48,351 bases of DNA, taken from positions 1 through 48,351 of the forward strand of contig NZ_CAJYGK010000157.1 in assembly GCF_913773725.1 (NCBI RefSeq). Reading direction: 5' to 3'. Below are positions 18,658-28,149 of the stretch, one piece after another. The position numbers were made by a program, and so were the translations under genes. The DNA comes from an uncultured Aquabacterium sp. (lineage in GTDB: Bacteria; Pseudomonadota; Gammaproteobacteria; Burkholderiales; Burkholderiaceae_C). The notes under the pieces are model-generated. The model did no database searches. It saw only the letters and a list, made by a program, of their open reading frames with translations, and was not told the origin of the DNA. Position 1 is the stretch's first letter; the number at the start of each line of letters is the position of its first letter.

Positions 18658-19995
18658 TCAGTCCTTGTCGTCAAACGGGTTGTGGGACGACTTCATTTCG
18701 ATGCGCAACGGCGTGCCGGTGAGCTTGAAGTGTTCGCGGAAACGCCCCTCCAGGAAGCGCTTGTACGATTCGCTGACGTGCTCCAGCGAGTTACCGTGAA
18801 TGACGATGACCGGCGGATTCTGACCACCCTGGTGGGCGTAGCGCAGCTTGGGCCGGAAAGCGCCTGCGCGCTTCGGTTGCTGGAACTGCACGGCCTCGGC
18901 CAGCAACCGGGTCAGCACCGGGGTCGACATCTTGCGGGTGGCCGAAGCCCAGGCGTCCGAAATGGCCTTCCACAGCGGGCCGAGGCCTTGCCGCTTGATG
19001 GCCGAGATGTGCAACACCGGCGCAAATTTGAGAAAGCTCAGCCGGGTTTCGATCGAGCGCTGCAGCATCTCCCGCTGGTAGCTGTCGACAGCATCCCATT
19101 TGTTGACGGCGATGACCACGGCACGGCCCGACTCGAGAACGAAGCCGGCGATGTGGGCGTCCTGCTCCGTCACGCCCTGGGTGGCATCGACGAGCAGGAG
19201 CACAACGTTGGCGTCGGAGATGGCCTGCAAGGTCTTGACCACCGAGAACTTTTCGATGGCTTCAAAGACCCGCCCCTTCCGGCGCAGACCGGCGGTATCG
19301 ATGAGCTCGAACCTCTGGCCGTTGCGCTCGAACGGCACGCTGATCGCATCGCGGGTGGTACCGGGCATGTCGAACGCGACCAGGCGCTCCTCACCCAGCC
19401 AGGTGTTGATCAGGGTCGACTTGCCGACGTTGGGACGACCGGCCACGGCCAATCGGATGGGCTTGTCGCCTTCATCCTCGGTGTCCTCTTCGTCCACATT
19501 GGCGAAGAAGTCATCCAGCGCCATGTCGAGCAGGCTGCGGATGCCTTGCCCATGCGCCGCAGACACGGGAATGGGCTCGCCGATGCCCAGTTCGTAGAAC
19601 TCGGCCAGTTGAGGGCCGGACTGCATGCCCTCGGCCTTGTTGGCTGCCAGCAGCACCTTCTTGTTGGCGGTACGCAGGTAGCGCGCGATGTCGTGGTCCT
19701 GCGCGGAAAGCCCGTTGCGGGCGTCGACCACGAAGATCACGGCATCGGCCTCGGCCACGGCCTGTCGGGTCTGCTTGGCCATCTCCTTGAAGATGCCGTC
19801 CGTGCAGTCGGGCTCGAAGCCCCCCGTGTCGATGGCAATGAAGGCGCGCGAGCCGATGCGGCCCTCGCCGTAGTGGCGGTCACGGGTCAGGCCCGCGAAG
19901 TCGGCCACGATGGCATCGCGGCTCTTGGTCAGTCGATTGAACAACGTCGATTTGCCGACGTTGGGTCGTCCGACCAGCGCAATGACAGGTTTCAT
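18658..19995 (-). CDS. der: Ribosome biogenesis GTPase Der (EngA)
   Basis: Der is the double-GTPase that helps 50S subunit maturation. The ATG at 19995 gives 445 residues. The first G domain starts [19 protein letters not shown] near residue 7, with DTGGFEP. The second starts [17 protein letters not shown] near residue 182, with DTAGLRRKG and NKWD. A C-terminal KH-like domain follows ([10 protein letters not shown]). An acidic linker ([12 protein letters not shown]) joins the G domains. It lies 16 bp after bamB. Confidence 0.97.
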   Translation of the reverse strand: MKPVIALVGRPNVGKSTLFNRLTKSRDAIVADFAGLTRDRHYGEGRIGSRAFIAIDTGGFEPDCTDGIFKEMAKQTRQAVAEADAVIFVVDARNGLSAQDHDIARYLRTANKKVLLAANKAEGMQSGPQLAEFYELGIGEPIPVSAAHGQGIRSLLDMALDDFFANVDEEDTEDEGDKPIRLAVAGRPNVGKSTLINTWLGEERLVAFDMPGTTRDAISVPFERNGQRFELIDTAGLRRKGRVFEAIEKFSVVKTLQAISDANVVLLLVDATQGVTEQDAHIAGFVLESGRAVVIAVNKWDAVDSYQREMLQRSIETRLSFLKFAPVLHISAIKRQGLGPLWKAISDAWASATRKMSTPVLTRLLAEAVQFQQPKRAGAFRPKLRYAHQGGQNPPVIVIHGNSLEHVSESYKRFLEGRFREHFKLTGTPLRIEMKSSHNPFDDKD

Positions 19996-20011
19996 GTGTA
20001 CTCGGAAAAAA

Positions 20012-21172
20012 TCAGTTGGCACGCAGCATGGACAGCGTGCCCTTGCGGGTAAGAACGAGCAGTTGCTGGTCGACCACGACCGGAGCGGCCGCAAGGGCGC
20101 TATCCAGTTCGAATCGGGCCAGGTTGCGACCGTCGGCCAGTGCGAGCAGGTGCAGATAGCCCTCCTGGTCGACCACAGCAAGCTTGTCGCCCCAGACAAC
20201 AGGCGCACTCAGCCCGCGGTGGGTGAAACGGTCCACGCGCCACAGCAGGTCGCCGTTCTCGGCCTTCCAGGCGGTGAGTCGATCGGTGCTGTCCGCCCCG
20301 ACCACGACGGCGTCGCTGGCCGCGACAGCCTGAGTGCCGCTTTGAGGACGGCTCCAGCGCAGGCTGCCACGGTTGAGTTCGAAGCACGCGACCGCGAACT
20401 GGAAAGCGCGCACGCAGACCTCGTCATCGGCGCGAGCAGCTGGCCCGACCAGGTCGGCCAGACGCTCTACTTCGTTGGTGCCTCGGGGCGTCCCGACGCT
20501 GGCATCGAAGCGAACGGTGCCGCGCAGCGGATCAAGCCCGACCAGCCGGGCGCCCTGCCCCACCAGCAGGGTGTCCCGGAACGGCGTCAGCACGCTCTGC
20601 GACGAGAGCGCCAGCGGTTCGCCCCCCGGGCGCTGGTACTGCCACAGCCACCGTCCGTCTCGCACATCGTAAGCACGCACGGCGCGATCGACGCCTTGCA
20701 CGAACACCCGTTCCCCCGCAACCAGAGGCGCCGTGATCACGCGACCCGGCTGGCGCTCTCGCCACACCGGCGCGCCGCGATCGAGCACCACCAGATCGTT
20801 CTGGGCGGTGACGACGGCGGCAAAGCGCCCATCGCTTCCCGCCCCGGCAGACAGAGACTCGCGGAGGTCGGCGCGCCAGATCGGCTTCCCGCTGTCCAGC
20901 GCGAACTGGGCCACTTCGCCCCCCACCCCGCTGACGGTCACCGTGTTGGTCGCGACGGCCAGGCTGGTAGGCACACCGGCTTCGGCCACACGCTGGGACC
21001 AGGTCACGGCAAGCCGGGACACCGGCTGAAAGCGTTCAAGCGGTGCAGGTTGAGGTTTGCTGCTGCCGCAGCCGCCGAGCGACAAGGCAAGGGCCGCGAG
21101 GGACAGAGCCAGAGCCGCTGCCCGGAGGGCGCTGCCAGGCTGGGAAACCTGCTGGGCTGTGAGGTTGCGCAT
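20012..21172 (-). CDS. bamB: Outer membrane assembly lipoprotein BamB
   Basis: BamB is an eight-bladed beta-propeller lipoprotein of the BAM complex. The ATG at 21172 gives 386 residues with a lipoprotein signal peptide ending in SLGGC, so Cys35 is the lipidated residue. Repeated WD/PQQ-like blades are visible as phrases of the type [16 protein letters not shown] and N-G-D-L-L-W-R-V. The order yfgM-bamB-der is the standard one. The partner subunit BamD is encoded at 32449-33282. Confidence 0.94.
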   Translation of the reverse strand: MRNLTAQQVSQPGSALRAAALALSLAALALSLGGCGSSKPQPAPLERFQPVSRLAVTWSQRVAEAGVPTSLAVATNTVTVSGVGGEVAQFALDSGKPIWRADLRESLSAGAGSDGRFAAVVTAQNDLVVLDRGAPVWRERQPGRVITAPLVAGERVFVQGVDRAVRAYDVRDGRWLWQYQRPGGEPLALSSQSVLTPFRDTLLVGQGARLVGLDPLRGTVRFDASVGTPRGTNEVERLADLVGPAARADDEVCVRAFQFAVACFELNRGSLRWSRPQSGTQAVAASDAVVVGADSTDRLTAWKAENGDLLWRVDRFTHRGLSAPVVWGDKLAVVDQEGYLHLLALADGRNLARFELDSALAAAPVVVDQQLLVLTRKGTLSMLRAN

Positions 21173-21231
21173 GGATTGAGAAGATAAGCAGAGCACCCGG
21201 TCCCGGGCTGGAAGAACGACGAGGCAACGCC

Positions 21232-21900
21232 TTACGGCGCCGAGGCGGCACCCTGAGGTGCGCTGGGGGCCTGCCCCAACGAGGTGAGCTTGCCTTCGAT
21301 GAAACGGCGGTACTCGACGCCCTCGTCCATGGCCGTCCAAGCGGCCTTGAACGCCTTGGCCGCTTCATCCTTCTTGCCCTGCGCGAGCAGGATGTCGCCA
21401 CGCCGGTCATCGGCCAGTGCGGCAAACTCGGGCGGCAGCTTGGCGTCGAGCGTCTTGAGGGCGTCGTCGTAGGACTTCGCATCCAGTTGAAGGCCCGCCA
21501 GGCGCAGGCGCGCGACAGCGACCAGGCTCTCGTTCTTTCCATGGTCGACAAGCCACTGCAGGGCGGCCTTCGACTCGTCGAGCTTCTGAGCATCGGCAGC
21601 CACCTTGGCCGCCAGCAGCGCCCCCTGCTCGGCGAACGCCGTGCCGGCGTAACCGGACTTCAGGTCGGCGAAGGCCTGAACGACCTTGTCCGTCTGGCGC
21701 GCTTCTGCAGCACGGTCCATTTCTTCATAAAGGCCGCTGGCGGCCACGCTGCGCTTCTGTTGCCAGTACAGATACCCCGTCCAGGCCGCATAAGCGCCCA
21801 GAACCAGCACCAGGGTCCAGGTGATCAGGTTGCCGTACTTCTTCCAGAAGTGCTTGAACTGGTCGAGCTGCTCCTGTTGCTCAAGGTCAAAAGTCGCCAT
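21232..21900 (-). CDS. YfgM-like ancillary SecYEG/periplasmic chaperone protein
   Basis: A 222-residue protein with a short cytoplasmic N-terminus (MATFDLEQQEQLDQFKHFWKK), one membrane helix at about 24-46, and a periplasmic TPR-like helical domain typical of YfgM (DUF2133/TPR_21). YfgM in E. coli binds the SecYEG translocon with PpiD and hands secreted proteins to periplasmic chaperones. The C-terminus is Ala/Pro/Ser-rich. The position between hisS and bamB matches E. coli and supports the call. Confidence 0.9.
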   Translation of the reverse strand: MATFDLEQQEQLDQFKHFWKKYGNLITWTLVLVLGAYAAWTGYLYWQQKRSVAASGLYEEMDRAAEARQTDKVVQAFADLKSGYAGTAFAEQGALLAAKVAADAQKLDESKAALQWLVDHGKNESLVAVARLRLAGLQLDAKSYDDALKTLDAKLPPEFAALADDRRGDILLAQGKKDEAAKAFKAAWTAMDEGVEYRRFIEGKLTSLGQAPSAPQGAASAP

Positions 21901-21927
21901 GATGTGTATGGTGTAGCAATCCAGGGA

Positions 21928-23229
21928 TTATGAGGGGCGACCGGCTCGCAGCGACGGAGCCCAGGACTTCACGTCACTGAGAGGCTGCTGAGTCTGTTCG
22001 CCGCCGTCTCGAAGCGGCTTGACCGCCACCACGCCTTTGGCGACCTCATCCGGGCCGAACACCAGCGCGTGACGCGCACCGCTGGCATCGGCCTTCTTGA
22101 ACTGTGACTTCGGGCTGGCCGGACCGTCCTTGCCCGCCGGGTTGAGCACCACAGAGATCCCTTCTGCGCGCAGCGATTCCAGGGCCGCGAGCACCAGGGG
22201 CTGAGGCGTGCCCGCCAGCACGATGGCAAAGGCGTCTGCCGAGGTCTCGGGGGCCGGCACGCCGACCTCTTCCAGCAGCAGCAGCAGGCGCTCCATGCCA
22301 AGCCCCCAGCCCACTGCAGGAGCAGGCTTGCCGCCCAGTTGCTCGACGAGCCCGTCATAACGACCGCCGCCGCACACGGTGCCCTGAGCCCCCAGGCGAT
22401 CCGTGACCCACTCGAACACCGTCAGGTTGTAGTAGTCCATCCCACGCACCAAGCGTGTATTGACTTCGTATGGCACACCGGCGGCCTCCAACGCTGCCTT
22501 CACGGCCTGGAAGTGCGCCAGAGACGCTTCGCCCAGGAAATCGAGCAGGCGGGGTGCAGTCTCGACCACCGGCTGCATCGCGGGGTTCTTGGTGTCGAGG
22601 ATGCGCAGCGGGTTGCTGTGGAGGCGTCGCTTGCCGTCCTCGTCAAGCAAGTCGGCATCGGCCTCGAAGTGGTGGATGAGGGCCTCACGGTGGGCCCTGC
22701 GCTCCTCGGGCTGCCCCAGGCTGTTGAGCTGCAGCTTGACGTCAGCGCCTACCTGGAGCCCGAGGTCTCGCCACAGCGCTGCCGTCATGAGAATGAGTTC
22801 TGCATCGACATCCGGACCGGCAAAACCGAGCACCTCGGCACCGACCTGGTGGAACTGACGGTAGCGACCCTTCTGCGGACGCTCGTGCCGGAACATCGGG
22901 CCGATGTAGTAGAGCCGCTTGCCGCCTTCGTACAGAAAGCTGTGCTCGTTGATGGCGCGCACGGCGCCTGCCGTGCCCTCGGGACGGAGAGTCAGTCGGT
23001 CACCGTTGAGGCTGTCCTCGAAAGAGTACATCTCCTTCTCGACGATGTCGGTCACCTCACCCAGTCCCCGAACGAACAGCGCCGTGGGTTCGACAATGGG
23101 CGTGCGCATGTTCTGGAAGCCATAGCGACGCATGAGCTGTCGCACGACGTCCTCCAGCCATTCCCACCGCGCCGATTCGGGCGGCAGGATGTCGTTCATG
23201 CCTTTGATGGCTTTCAGGATCTCGGCCAT
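21928..23229 (-). CDS. hisS: Histidyl-tRNA synthetase
   Basis: HisRS charges tRNA-His. The 433-residue protein has the class II core: [11 protein letters not shown] at the N-terminus and motif 2 region [24 protein letters not shown]. The HisRS-specific histidine loop reads [15 protein letters not shown], and motif 3 region [12 protein letters not shown] complete C-terminal anticodon-binding domain follows, which HisZ lacks. It lies 33 bp after ispG. Confidence 0.97.
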   Translation of the reverse strand: MAEILKAIKGMNDILPPESARWEWLEDVVRQLMRRYGFQNMRTPIVEPTALFVRGLGEVTDIVEKEMYSFEDSLNGDRLTLRPEGTAGAVRAINEHSFLYEGGKRLYYIGPMFRHERPQKGRYRQFHQVGAEVLGFAGPDVDAELILMTAALWRDLGLQVGADVKLQLNSLGQPEERRAHREALIHHFEADADLLDEDGKRRLHSNPLRILDTKNPAMQPVVETAPRLLDFLGEASLAHFQAVKAALEAAGVPYEVNTRLVRGMDYYNLTVFEWVTDRLGAQGTVCGGGRYDGLVEQLGGKPAPAVGWGLGMERLLLLLEEVGVPAPETSADAFAIVLAGTPQPLVLAALESLRAEGISVVLNPAGKDGPASPKSQFKKADASGARHALVFGPDEVAKGVVAVKPLRDGGEQTQQPLSDVKSWAPSLRAGRPS

Positions 23230-23262
23230 GGAATTGTTCTTGTGCTTGAGAAAGAGAGAAGG

Positions 23263-24537
23263 TCAGGCCGCAGGGCGATCCTGACCGAAACGGCGTTCGA
23301 TGTAGGTCTGAACCAGTGCCATGAACTCGTCCGCAATGCGGTCGCCTCGCAAGGTCAGCGCCTTCTCGCCATCGATGAACACCGGTGCGGCGGGGGCCTC
23401 GCCGGTACCCGGCAGGCTGATGCCGATGTCGGCATGCTTGCTTTCGCCCGGACCGTTGACGATGCACCCCATGACCGCGACCTTGAGGTTTTCGACACCG
23501 GGGTAGCGAGAACGCCACACCGGCATCTGCGCCCTCAGGAAGTCGTCGATCTGCTTGGCCAGTTCCTGGAATACCGTGCTGGTGGTTCGCCCGCAACCGG
23601 GACAGGCAGTGACACTGGGCACGAAGGTGCGCAGGCCCAGCGCCTGAAGGATCTCGAGCGCGACCACGACCTCTTGCGTGCGCGCTTCGCCGGGCTGGGG
23701 CGTGAGCGAAACGCGGATGGTGTCGCCAATGCCTTCCTGCAACAGGATGGACAGGGCGGCAGCCGAAGCGACCGTGCCCTTGGTGCCCATGCCCGCCTCG
23801 GTCAGCCCCAGGTGCAGCGGGTAATCGCAACGGGCAGCCAGCCCGCGGTACACGCTGATCAGGTCCTGAACACCACTGACCTTGCACGACAAGATGATCT
23901 GCTCGGGCTTCATGCCCAGGTCACGCGCAGCCTGAGCCGACTGCAGCGCCGAGTTGACCAGGGCCTGGTACATGACCTGTTGTGCGGACCAGGGCTCCGC
24001 GCTCCGCGCGTTCTCGTCCATCAGTGCAGCGAGCAACTCCTGATCCAGGCTGCCCCAGTTCACACCGATACGGACGACCTTGTCGTAACGCATCGCCGCC
24101 TCGATCATCTGCGCGAACTGGCGGTCCTTCTTGTCACCCTTGCCCACATTGCCAGGGTTGATCCGGTACTTGGACAGTGCCTCCGCACATGCCGGAAACT
24201 CGGTCAGCAAACGGTGGCCGTTGTAATGGAAATCGCCCACCAGCGGCACATCGACGCCCATGCGATCGAGCTGTTCACGCAGGTGCGGCACGGCCTGCGC
24301 CGCTTCCGGCGTGTTGACCGTGATGCGGACCATCTCGGAGCCGGCCTGGGCCAGTTCCTTGACCTGGATGGCCGTACCGATCACATCGACCGTATCGGTA
24401 TTGGTCATGGACTGAACGCGCACGGGCGCATCCCCGCCGATGGTCACCACGCGCGCGCCCCACACCACACGGGCCTGGCGAGAACGTCGGGGTGCCGGAT
24501 AGGCAACGTCAATCAGAGAACAATTGGCAAGGCTCAT
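23263..24537 (-). CDS. ispG: 4-hydroxy-3-methylbut-2-enyl diphosphate synthase (IspG/GcpE)
   Basis: IspG is a [4Fe-4S] enzyme that converts methylerythritol cyclodiphosphate to HMBPP in the MEP pathway. The ATG at 24537 overlaps the preceding gene's stop as ATGA and gives 424 residues. The TIM-barrel half shows [11 protein letters not shown] and VGDFHYNG. The cluster-binding cysteines lie in TACPGCGRT and in [12 protein letters not shown]. It works downstream of Dxr (1465-2670). Confidence 0.96.
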   Translation of the reverse strand: MSLANCSLIDVAYPAPRRSRQARVVWGARVVTIGGDAPVRVQSMTNTDTVDVIGTAIQVKELAQAGSEMVRITVNTPEAAQAVPHLREQLDRMGVDVPLVGDFHYNGHRLLTEFPACAEALSKYRINPGNVGKGDKKDRQFAQMIEAAMRYDKVVRIGVNWGSLDQELLAALMDENARSAEPWSAQQVMYQALVNSALQSAQAARDLGMKPEQIILSCKVSGVQDLISVYRGLAARCDYPLHLGLTEAGMGTKGTVASAAALSILLQEGIGDTIRVSLTPQPGEARTQEVVVALEILQALGLRTFVPSVTACPGCGRTTSTVFQELAKQIDDFLRAQMPVWRSRYPGVENLKVAVMGCIVNGPGESKHADIGISLPGTGEAPAAPVFIDGEKALTLRGDRIADEFMALVQTYIERRFGQDRPAA

Positions 24538-25517
24538 GGCAATTCGAGGCGGGCAACGTTGTTGCGCATGTAAGCGGTCAGATCGACGGGCTGGCCTTTG
24601 TGTGTGAGCTGGACGTGGGGCGCGTTGCCGATGCGCAGACGCATCGGGGGCTGCCCATCCACGGACGCCGACTGCCCTGCCTTCAGCAAACCGGAATACA
24701 CCTTGCGGCCGCTGGCGTCTCGGACTTCGATCCAGGCGTCCGCTGCGGCACGCAGACCGACGAGGGCGGGCCCCTCCGGGGGCAATGGAACCGGGGGCGA
24801 GTCCGGCGCTGCACGCAAAGCCGGCTCGCTGCCAGAGGCCGATGCCGCGACCGGCGCCGCATCGCTCGGGGCCACGATGGCCTCTGCGGTCAGGGGGGCG
24901 GGAACGGGATCGCTGCCTGCCACGGCCGGCTCGGAACCGGCCGTGACCGGAGCGAACACCGGCTCGGAGGCTCCCTGGCCAGGCGGGCCGGACGCCGCAG
25001 AAGCCACGGCAGCAGGCTGACTGCTGCCCGCCGACCACCAGTCGGGAAGGCTCAGGTCTTCCGGCAGCAGATACACGATCAGTGCCCCGGCCAGCAAGAC
25101 CGCGGGCGCCAGCCAGCGCGGGGACAGCAAGGCCTTCCAGGCGCCGCCCGATCCGGCACGATCAAACAGGGTCCCCGAGCTGCGACGTTCCTTGAACGGT
25201 GCATTCAGTGGCTCGCGTTCGGGGCCGAGCGGCATGGTGCGGCTGGATGGCAGATCAGCCAGCACAGATTGAGGATCGATCTGCAGCTGACGGCAGACTG
25301 CCTTGGCCAGCGCCCGCGCAAAATTGGCGTCCGGCAGGCACGACAGGTCTCCGCGCTCCAGGGCTTCCAGCTTGGCCGGCGTGACCTTCAGTGTGGTGGC
25401 GAGGTACTCCAGGCTCATGTCCTGTGCTTCGCGTGCCGACCGGAGCTTCGCGCCGGCTGCCGCGGCGTTGGGCTCATGTGCCGACGGGCCTGCTGTGGGT
25501 GACAGTTGCTCAGTCAT
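24534..25517 (-). CDS. rodZ: RodZ-like helix-turn-helix membrane protein
   Basis: A 327-residue protein with a Cro-type helix-turn-helix (about 22-85, [21 protein letters not shown]). A basic juxtamembrane segment, one membrane helix (about 134-151), a Pro/Ala/Ser-rich periplasmic linker (about 165-255) and a C-terminal DUF4115 beta domain ([20 protein letters not shown]) follow. RodZ links MreB to cell-wall elongation, and its HTH binds MreB rather than mainly DNA. It overlaps pilF by 8 bp and ispG by 4 bp, as in the pilF-rodZ-ispG order of many proteobacteria. Confidence 0.88.
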   Translation of the reverse strand: MTEQLSPTAGPSAHEPNAAAAGAKLRSAREAQDMSLEYLATTLKVTPAKLEALERGDLSCLPDANFARALAKAVCRQLQIDPQSVLADLPSSRTMPLGPEREPLNAPFKERRSSGTLFDRAGSGGAWKALLSPRWLAPAVLLAGALIVYLLPEDLSLPDWWSAGSSQPAAVASAASGPPGQGASEPVFAPVTAGSEPAVAGSDPVPAPLTAEAIVAPSDAAPVAASASGSEPALRAAPDSPPVPLPPEGPALVGLRAAADAWIEVRDASGRKVYSGLLKAGQSASVDGQPPMRLRIGNAPHVQLTHKGQPVDLTAYMRNNVARLELP

Positions 25518-26361
25518 CGAATCGTCCGAGTTCTAAAGCGGTCGTCTCGCGAGACGAGGGGAAGCGGCTGCGCAACTGGGCCGCGAGTTCGTCCCGCCCG
25601 CCGGGGTTGCCCAGCCTGTGCTCGATGCGCGCAGCCAGCCACAGCGACTCTGCCGTCACCTGCTCGGGCGCGGCGTTCACCCGGCGAATGTAAAAGCGCG
25701 CCCGCTCCAGTTCGCCACGGCGATAAAGCACCGCAGCCAGGTTGAACGCCGTTGCCGGGTTGGACGAGTCCAGCTCGAAAGAGCGTGACAGGGTCTTCTC
25801 GGCTTCCGGGTACAGGCCCGCCGCGACCTGACAGACGCCGCGCGCCAGCAAGGTCTTGCTGGTCGCCACGGTCTGAGGCAGGCTCGCCGCCCGTTCGAAC
25901 AGGGCGTCCGCAGCGGCGTACTGTCTTTGCTGACACAGGTACCAGCCGTAGTTGTGCAACACACTGCCGTTGCGCTGATCGATGGCGAGCGCTTCACGGA
26001 AGCCCTGCTCGGCGCGTGGCTGGTCGCCCATTGCCGCGTAGATCAAAGCCCGCATTTCATAGGCAGCCGGCAGAGAGGAATCGATCGACAGCGCCTGCTT
26101 GACCTCATCCAGCGCCGTTGCAAACTGCCCTTGCCCGAAATAAGCCGTCGCCAATTCAAGACGAATGCGGGCACGGCGACGGGCTTCCGACTCGTCGGAA
26201 GCCGTGACGATGTCACCGCGTGTGGCCGCAGAAGGCGCAGCAGGCCGGGATGGGGTCGGCGCTCCGCCCGTGGCGCAAGCGCCCAACTGTGCGAGCAGAG
26301 CCGTCAGGACCACACGCTTGAAACAGCGCAGTCCAAGCCCGGACACAGACACTTTCCTCAT
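25510..26361 (-). CDS. pilF: PilF/PilW type IV pilus biogenesis lipoprotein
   Basis: A 283-residue TPR lipoprotein. The signal peptide ends in QLGAC, placing the lipid anchor on Cys29, and about six TPR helices follow (for example AATYFGQGQFATALDE-like and EAEKTLSRSFELDSSN-like repeats). PilF/PilW chaperones the secretin PilQ into the outer membrane. The gene lies between rlmN and rodZ as in Pseudomonas and Neisseria relatives. Other type IV pilus genes are not in this window, so the role is from family and position. Confidence 0.87.
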   Translation of the reverse strand: MRKVSVSGLGLRCFKRVVLTALLAQLGACATGGAPTPSRPAAPSAATRGDIVTASDESEARRRARIRLELATAYFGQGQFATALDEVKQALSIDSSLPAAYEMRALIYAAMGDQPRAEQGFREALAIDQRNGSVLHNYGWYLCQQRQYAAADALFERAASLPQTVATSKTLLARGVCQVAAGLYPEAEKTLSRSFELDSSNPATAFNLAAVLYRRGELERARFYIRRVNAAPEQVTAESLWLAARIEHRLGNPGGRDELAAQLRSRFPSSRETTALELGRFDD

Positions 26362-26418
26362 TCAGCGATCTCCTGGACAGGGGGCTGACAGTGTAGGCGC
26401 AAGGCCGGCTGGCCTCGC

Positions 26419-27561
26419 TCAGTGGCCCGAACGCTGCCGCTCGCCCGACACGGGAGGGGCGACCCGGACCGCCACCGGCTGACGGAGCATGCGCGTGTGT
26501 GCGCGCGTGCGGTCCTGCACTTCGCCAGCCAACTGGCCGCAGGCGGCGTCGATGTCATCGCCCCGGGTCTTTCGTACCGTCGTGACGATGCCAGCGTCCG
26601 CCAGCAGGCGCGCGAAGGCCTGCACCCGAGCCGCGTCAGAACGCTTGAGGCCCGACGCCGGGAAGGGGTTGAAAGGAATCAGGTTGAACTTGCAGTTGAT
26701 GCGCCCCTTCACGAGCGCGATCAGTTGGCGTGCGTGCTCGTCGCTGTCATTGACTCCGTCGAGCATGCAGTATTCAAAGGTGATGAAGTCGCGGGGCGCT
26801 GACTCGAGGTAGCTGTTGCAGGCCGCGAGCAACTCGGCGATGGGGTACTTGCGGTTGAGCGGAACCAGCTCGTCACGCAAAGCATCGTTGGGAGCGTGCA
26901 GCGAAACCGCCAGCGCGACAGGACAGTCCTGACGCAGGCGTTCGATCATGGGCACCACGCCCGATGTGGAGACCGTGACGCGGCGGCGCGACAGGCCGTA
27001 GCCGTGGTCATCCAGCATGGTGCGCAGCGCGGGAACCAGTGCGTTGTAGTTCTGCAGCGGCTCGCCCATGCCCATCATCACGACATTGCTGATGATGCGC
27101 TCTGAGGTGCCCAGACGCTGACGCAAGGCGTGCTCGGCGTGCCACAGCTGAGCGATGATCTCGCCGGTGCTGAGGTTGCGGCTGAAGCCCTGATGCCCCG
27201 TGGAGCAGAAACGGCAGCCGACAGCGCAGCCCGCCTGCGACGAAATGCAGAGCGTGGCCCGGTCGTCTTCCGGAATGTAGACACTTTCGACGGCGTTGCC
27301 GCCGCCCACATCGAACAGCCACTTGATCGTGCCATCCGACGAAACGTGTTCGCTGATGATTGGCAGGCGCTTCAGGGTCGCGATGCCCCGCAGCTTGCTG
27401 CGCAGCGACTTGGCGAGATCCGACATCTGGTCGAAGTCGGTCGCGCCTTTCTGATGGATCCAGCGAAAAAGCTGGGTTGCGCGGAAGCGCTTTTCACCCA
27501 GTTTTTCGCAGAACGCAGCCAACCCATCCAGGTCGAAATCGAGCAGGTTGACGGCGTCCAT
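26419..27561 (-). CDS. rlmN: 23S rRNA/tRNA adenine-C2 methyltransferase RlmN
   Basis: RlmN is a radical-SAM enzyme that methylates C2 of A2503 in 23S rRNA and A37 in some tRNAs. The 380-residue protein has the radical-SAM cluster motif CAVGCRFC, the segment GMGEPLQN, and the resolving cysteine near the C-terminus in [11 protein letters not shown]. The last 20 to 25 residues are Arg/Pro-rich and look disordered. It lies 30 bp after ndk. Confidence 0.96.
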   Translation of the reverse strand: MDAVNLLDFDLDGLAAFCEKLGEKRFRATQLFRWIHQKGATDFDQMSDLAKSLRSKLRGIATLKRLPIISEHVSSDGTIKWLFDVGGGNAVESVYIPEDDRATLCISSQAGCAVGCRFCSTGHQGFSRNLSTGEIIAQLWHAEHALRQRLGTSERIISNVVMMGMGEPLQNYNALVPALRTMLDDHGYGLSRRRVTVSTSGVVPMIERLRQDCPVALAVSLHAPNDALRDELVPLNRKYPIAELLAACNSYLESAPRDFITFEYCMLDGVNDSDEHARQLIALVKGRINCKFNLIPFNPFPASGLKRSDAARVQAFARLLADAGIVTTVRKTRGDDIDAACGQLAGEVQDRTRAHTRMLRQPVAVRVAPPVSGERQRSGH

Positions 27562-27591
27562 GTACAGACCTCTTGGGACGTCAGCAGCCGA

Positions 27592-28017
27592 TCAGCGGCT
27601 GTAGACGTTCATGCCGGGGAAGAAGAAAGCCACTTCGACTGCAGCGGTCTCGGGAGCGTCCGAACCGTGCACGGCGTTGGCATCGATGCTGTCGGCGAAA
27701 TCGGCGCGGATGGTGCCCGGAGCGGCCTTCTTCGGATCGGTGGCGCCCATCAGGTCGCGGTTCTTGGCGATGGCGCCTTCACCTTCCAGCACCTGCACGA
27801 ACACGGGGCCGGAAACCATGAAGTCGACCAGATCCTTGAAGAAAGGACGTGCAGCGTGCACGGCGTAGAACTGTTCGGCTTCGGCGCGCGACAGTTGCAC
27901 CAGCTTGGCCGCCACGACCTTCAGGCCAGCGCCTTCAAAACGGGCGACGATTTGGCCGATCACGTTCTTGGCAACGGCGTCGGGCTTGATGATCGAGAGG
28001 GTGCGTTCGATGGCCAT
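27592..28017 (-). CDS. ndk: Nucleoside diphosphate kinase
   Basis: Ndk balances NTP pools by transferring gamma-phosphate through a phosphohistidine. The ATG at 28017 gives 141 residues, starting [18 protein letters not shown]. The catalytic histidine lies in [12 protein letters not shown]. The 11 codons upstream in frame are not family-like. It is first in the long minus-strand series down to the phosphoribosyltransferase and has a plausible promoter about 42 bases upstream. Confidence 0.97.
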   Translation of the reverse strand: MAIERTLSIIKPDAVAKNVIGQIVARFEGAGLKVVAAKLVQLSRAEAEQFYAVHAARPFFKDLVDFMVSGPVFVQVLEGEGAIAKNRDLMGATDPKKAAPGTIRADFADSIDANAVHGSDAPETAAVEVAFFFPGMNVYSR

Positions 28018-28058
28018 TTGATTCTCCAATGTGCTCAATGGTCTTGACAAAACCTGGC

Positions 28059-28064
28059 ATTGTA
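28059..28064 (-). promoter_or_regulatory. Candidate ndk -10 element
   Basis: On the minus strand TACAAT matches the -10 consensus in five of six bases and lies 42 bases before the ndk start. No convincing -35 box stands 16 to 18 bases upstream. An inverted repeat GGCACGG-N11-CCGTGCC (28069-28093) lies where the -35 would be, suggesting an activator or repressor site instead. Confidence 0.45.
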
Positions 28065-28068
28065 CTGC

Positions 28069-28093
28069 GGCACGGTGTCATAAACCCCGTGCC
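28069..28093. repeat. Palindrome overlapping the ndk -35 region
   Basis: GGCACGG (28069-28075) and CCGTGCC (28087-28093) are perfect 7-base inverted copies around an 11-base AT-richer spacer. The element covers about -15 to -40 relative to the predicted ndk start point. The half-site spacing of 18 bases centre to centre would put the halves on nearly the same face of the helix. Confidence 0.45.
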
Positions 28094-28149
28094 GCTCATG
28101 TGATTCCCCGCGCAGTCAACGGGGTTTGTGCGGAGGCGCGCGGCGCCGA

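Noticed and set aside
22339-24573. 744-codon plus-strand open frame
   Set aside because: Antisense to hisS and ispG; codon bias of the minus-strand genes leaves the opposite frame open.
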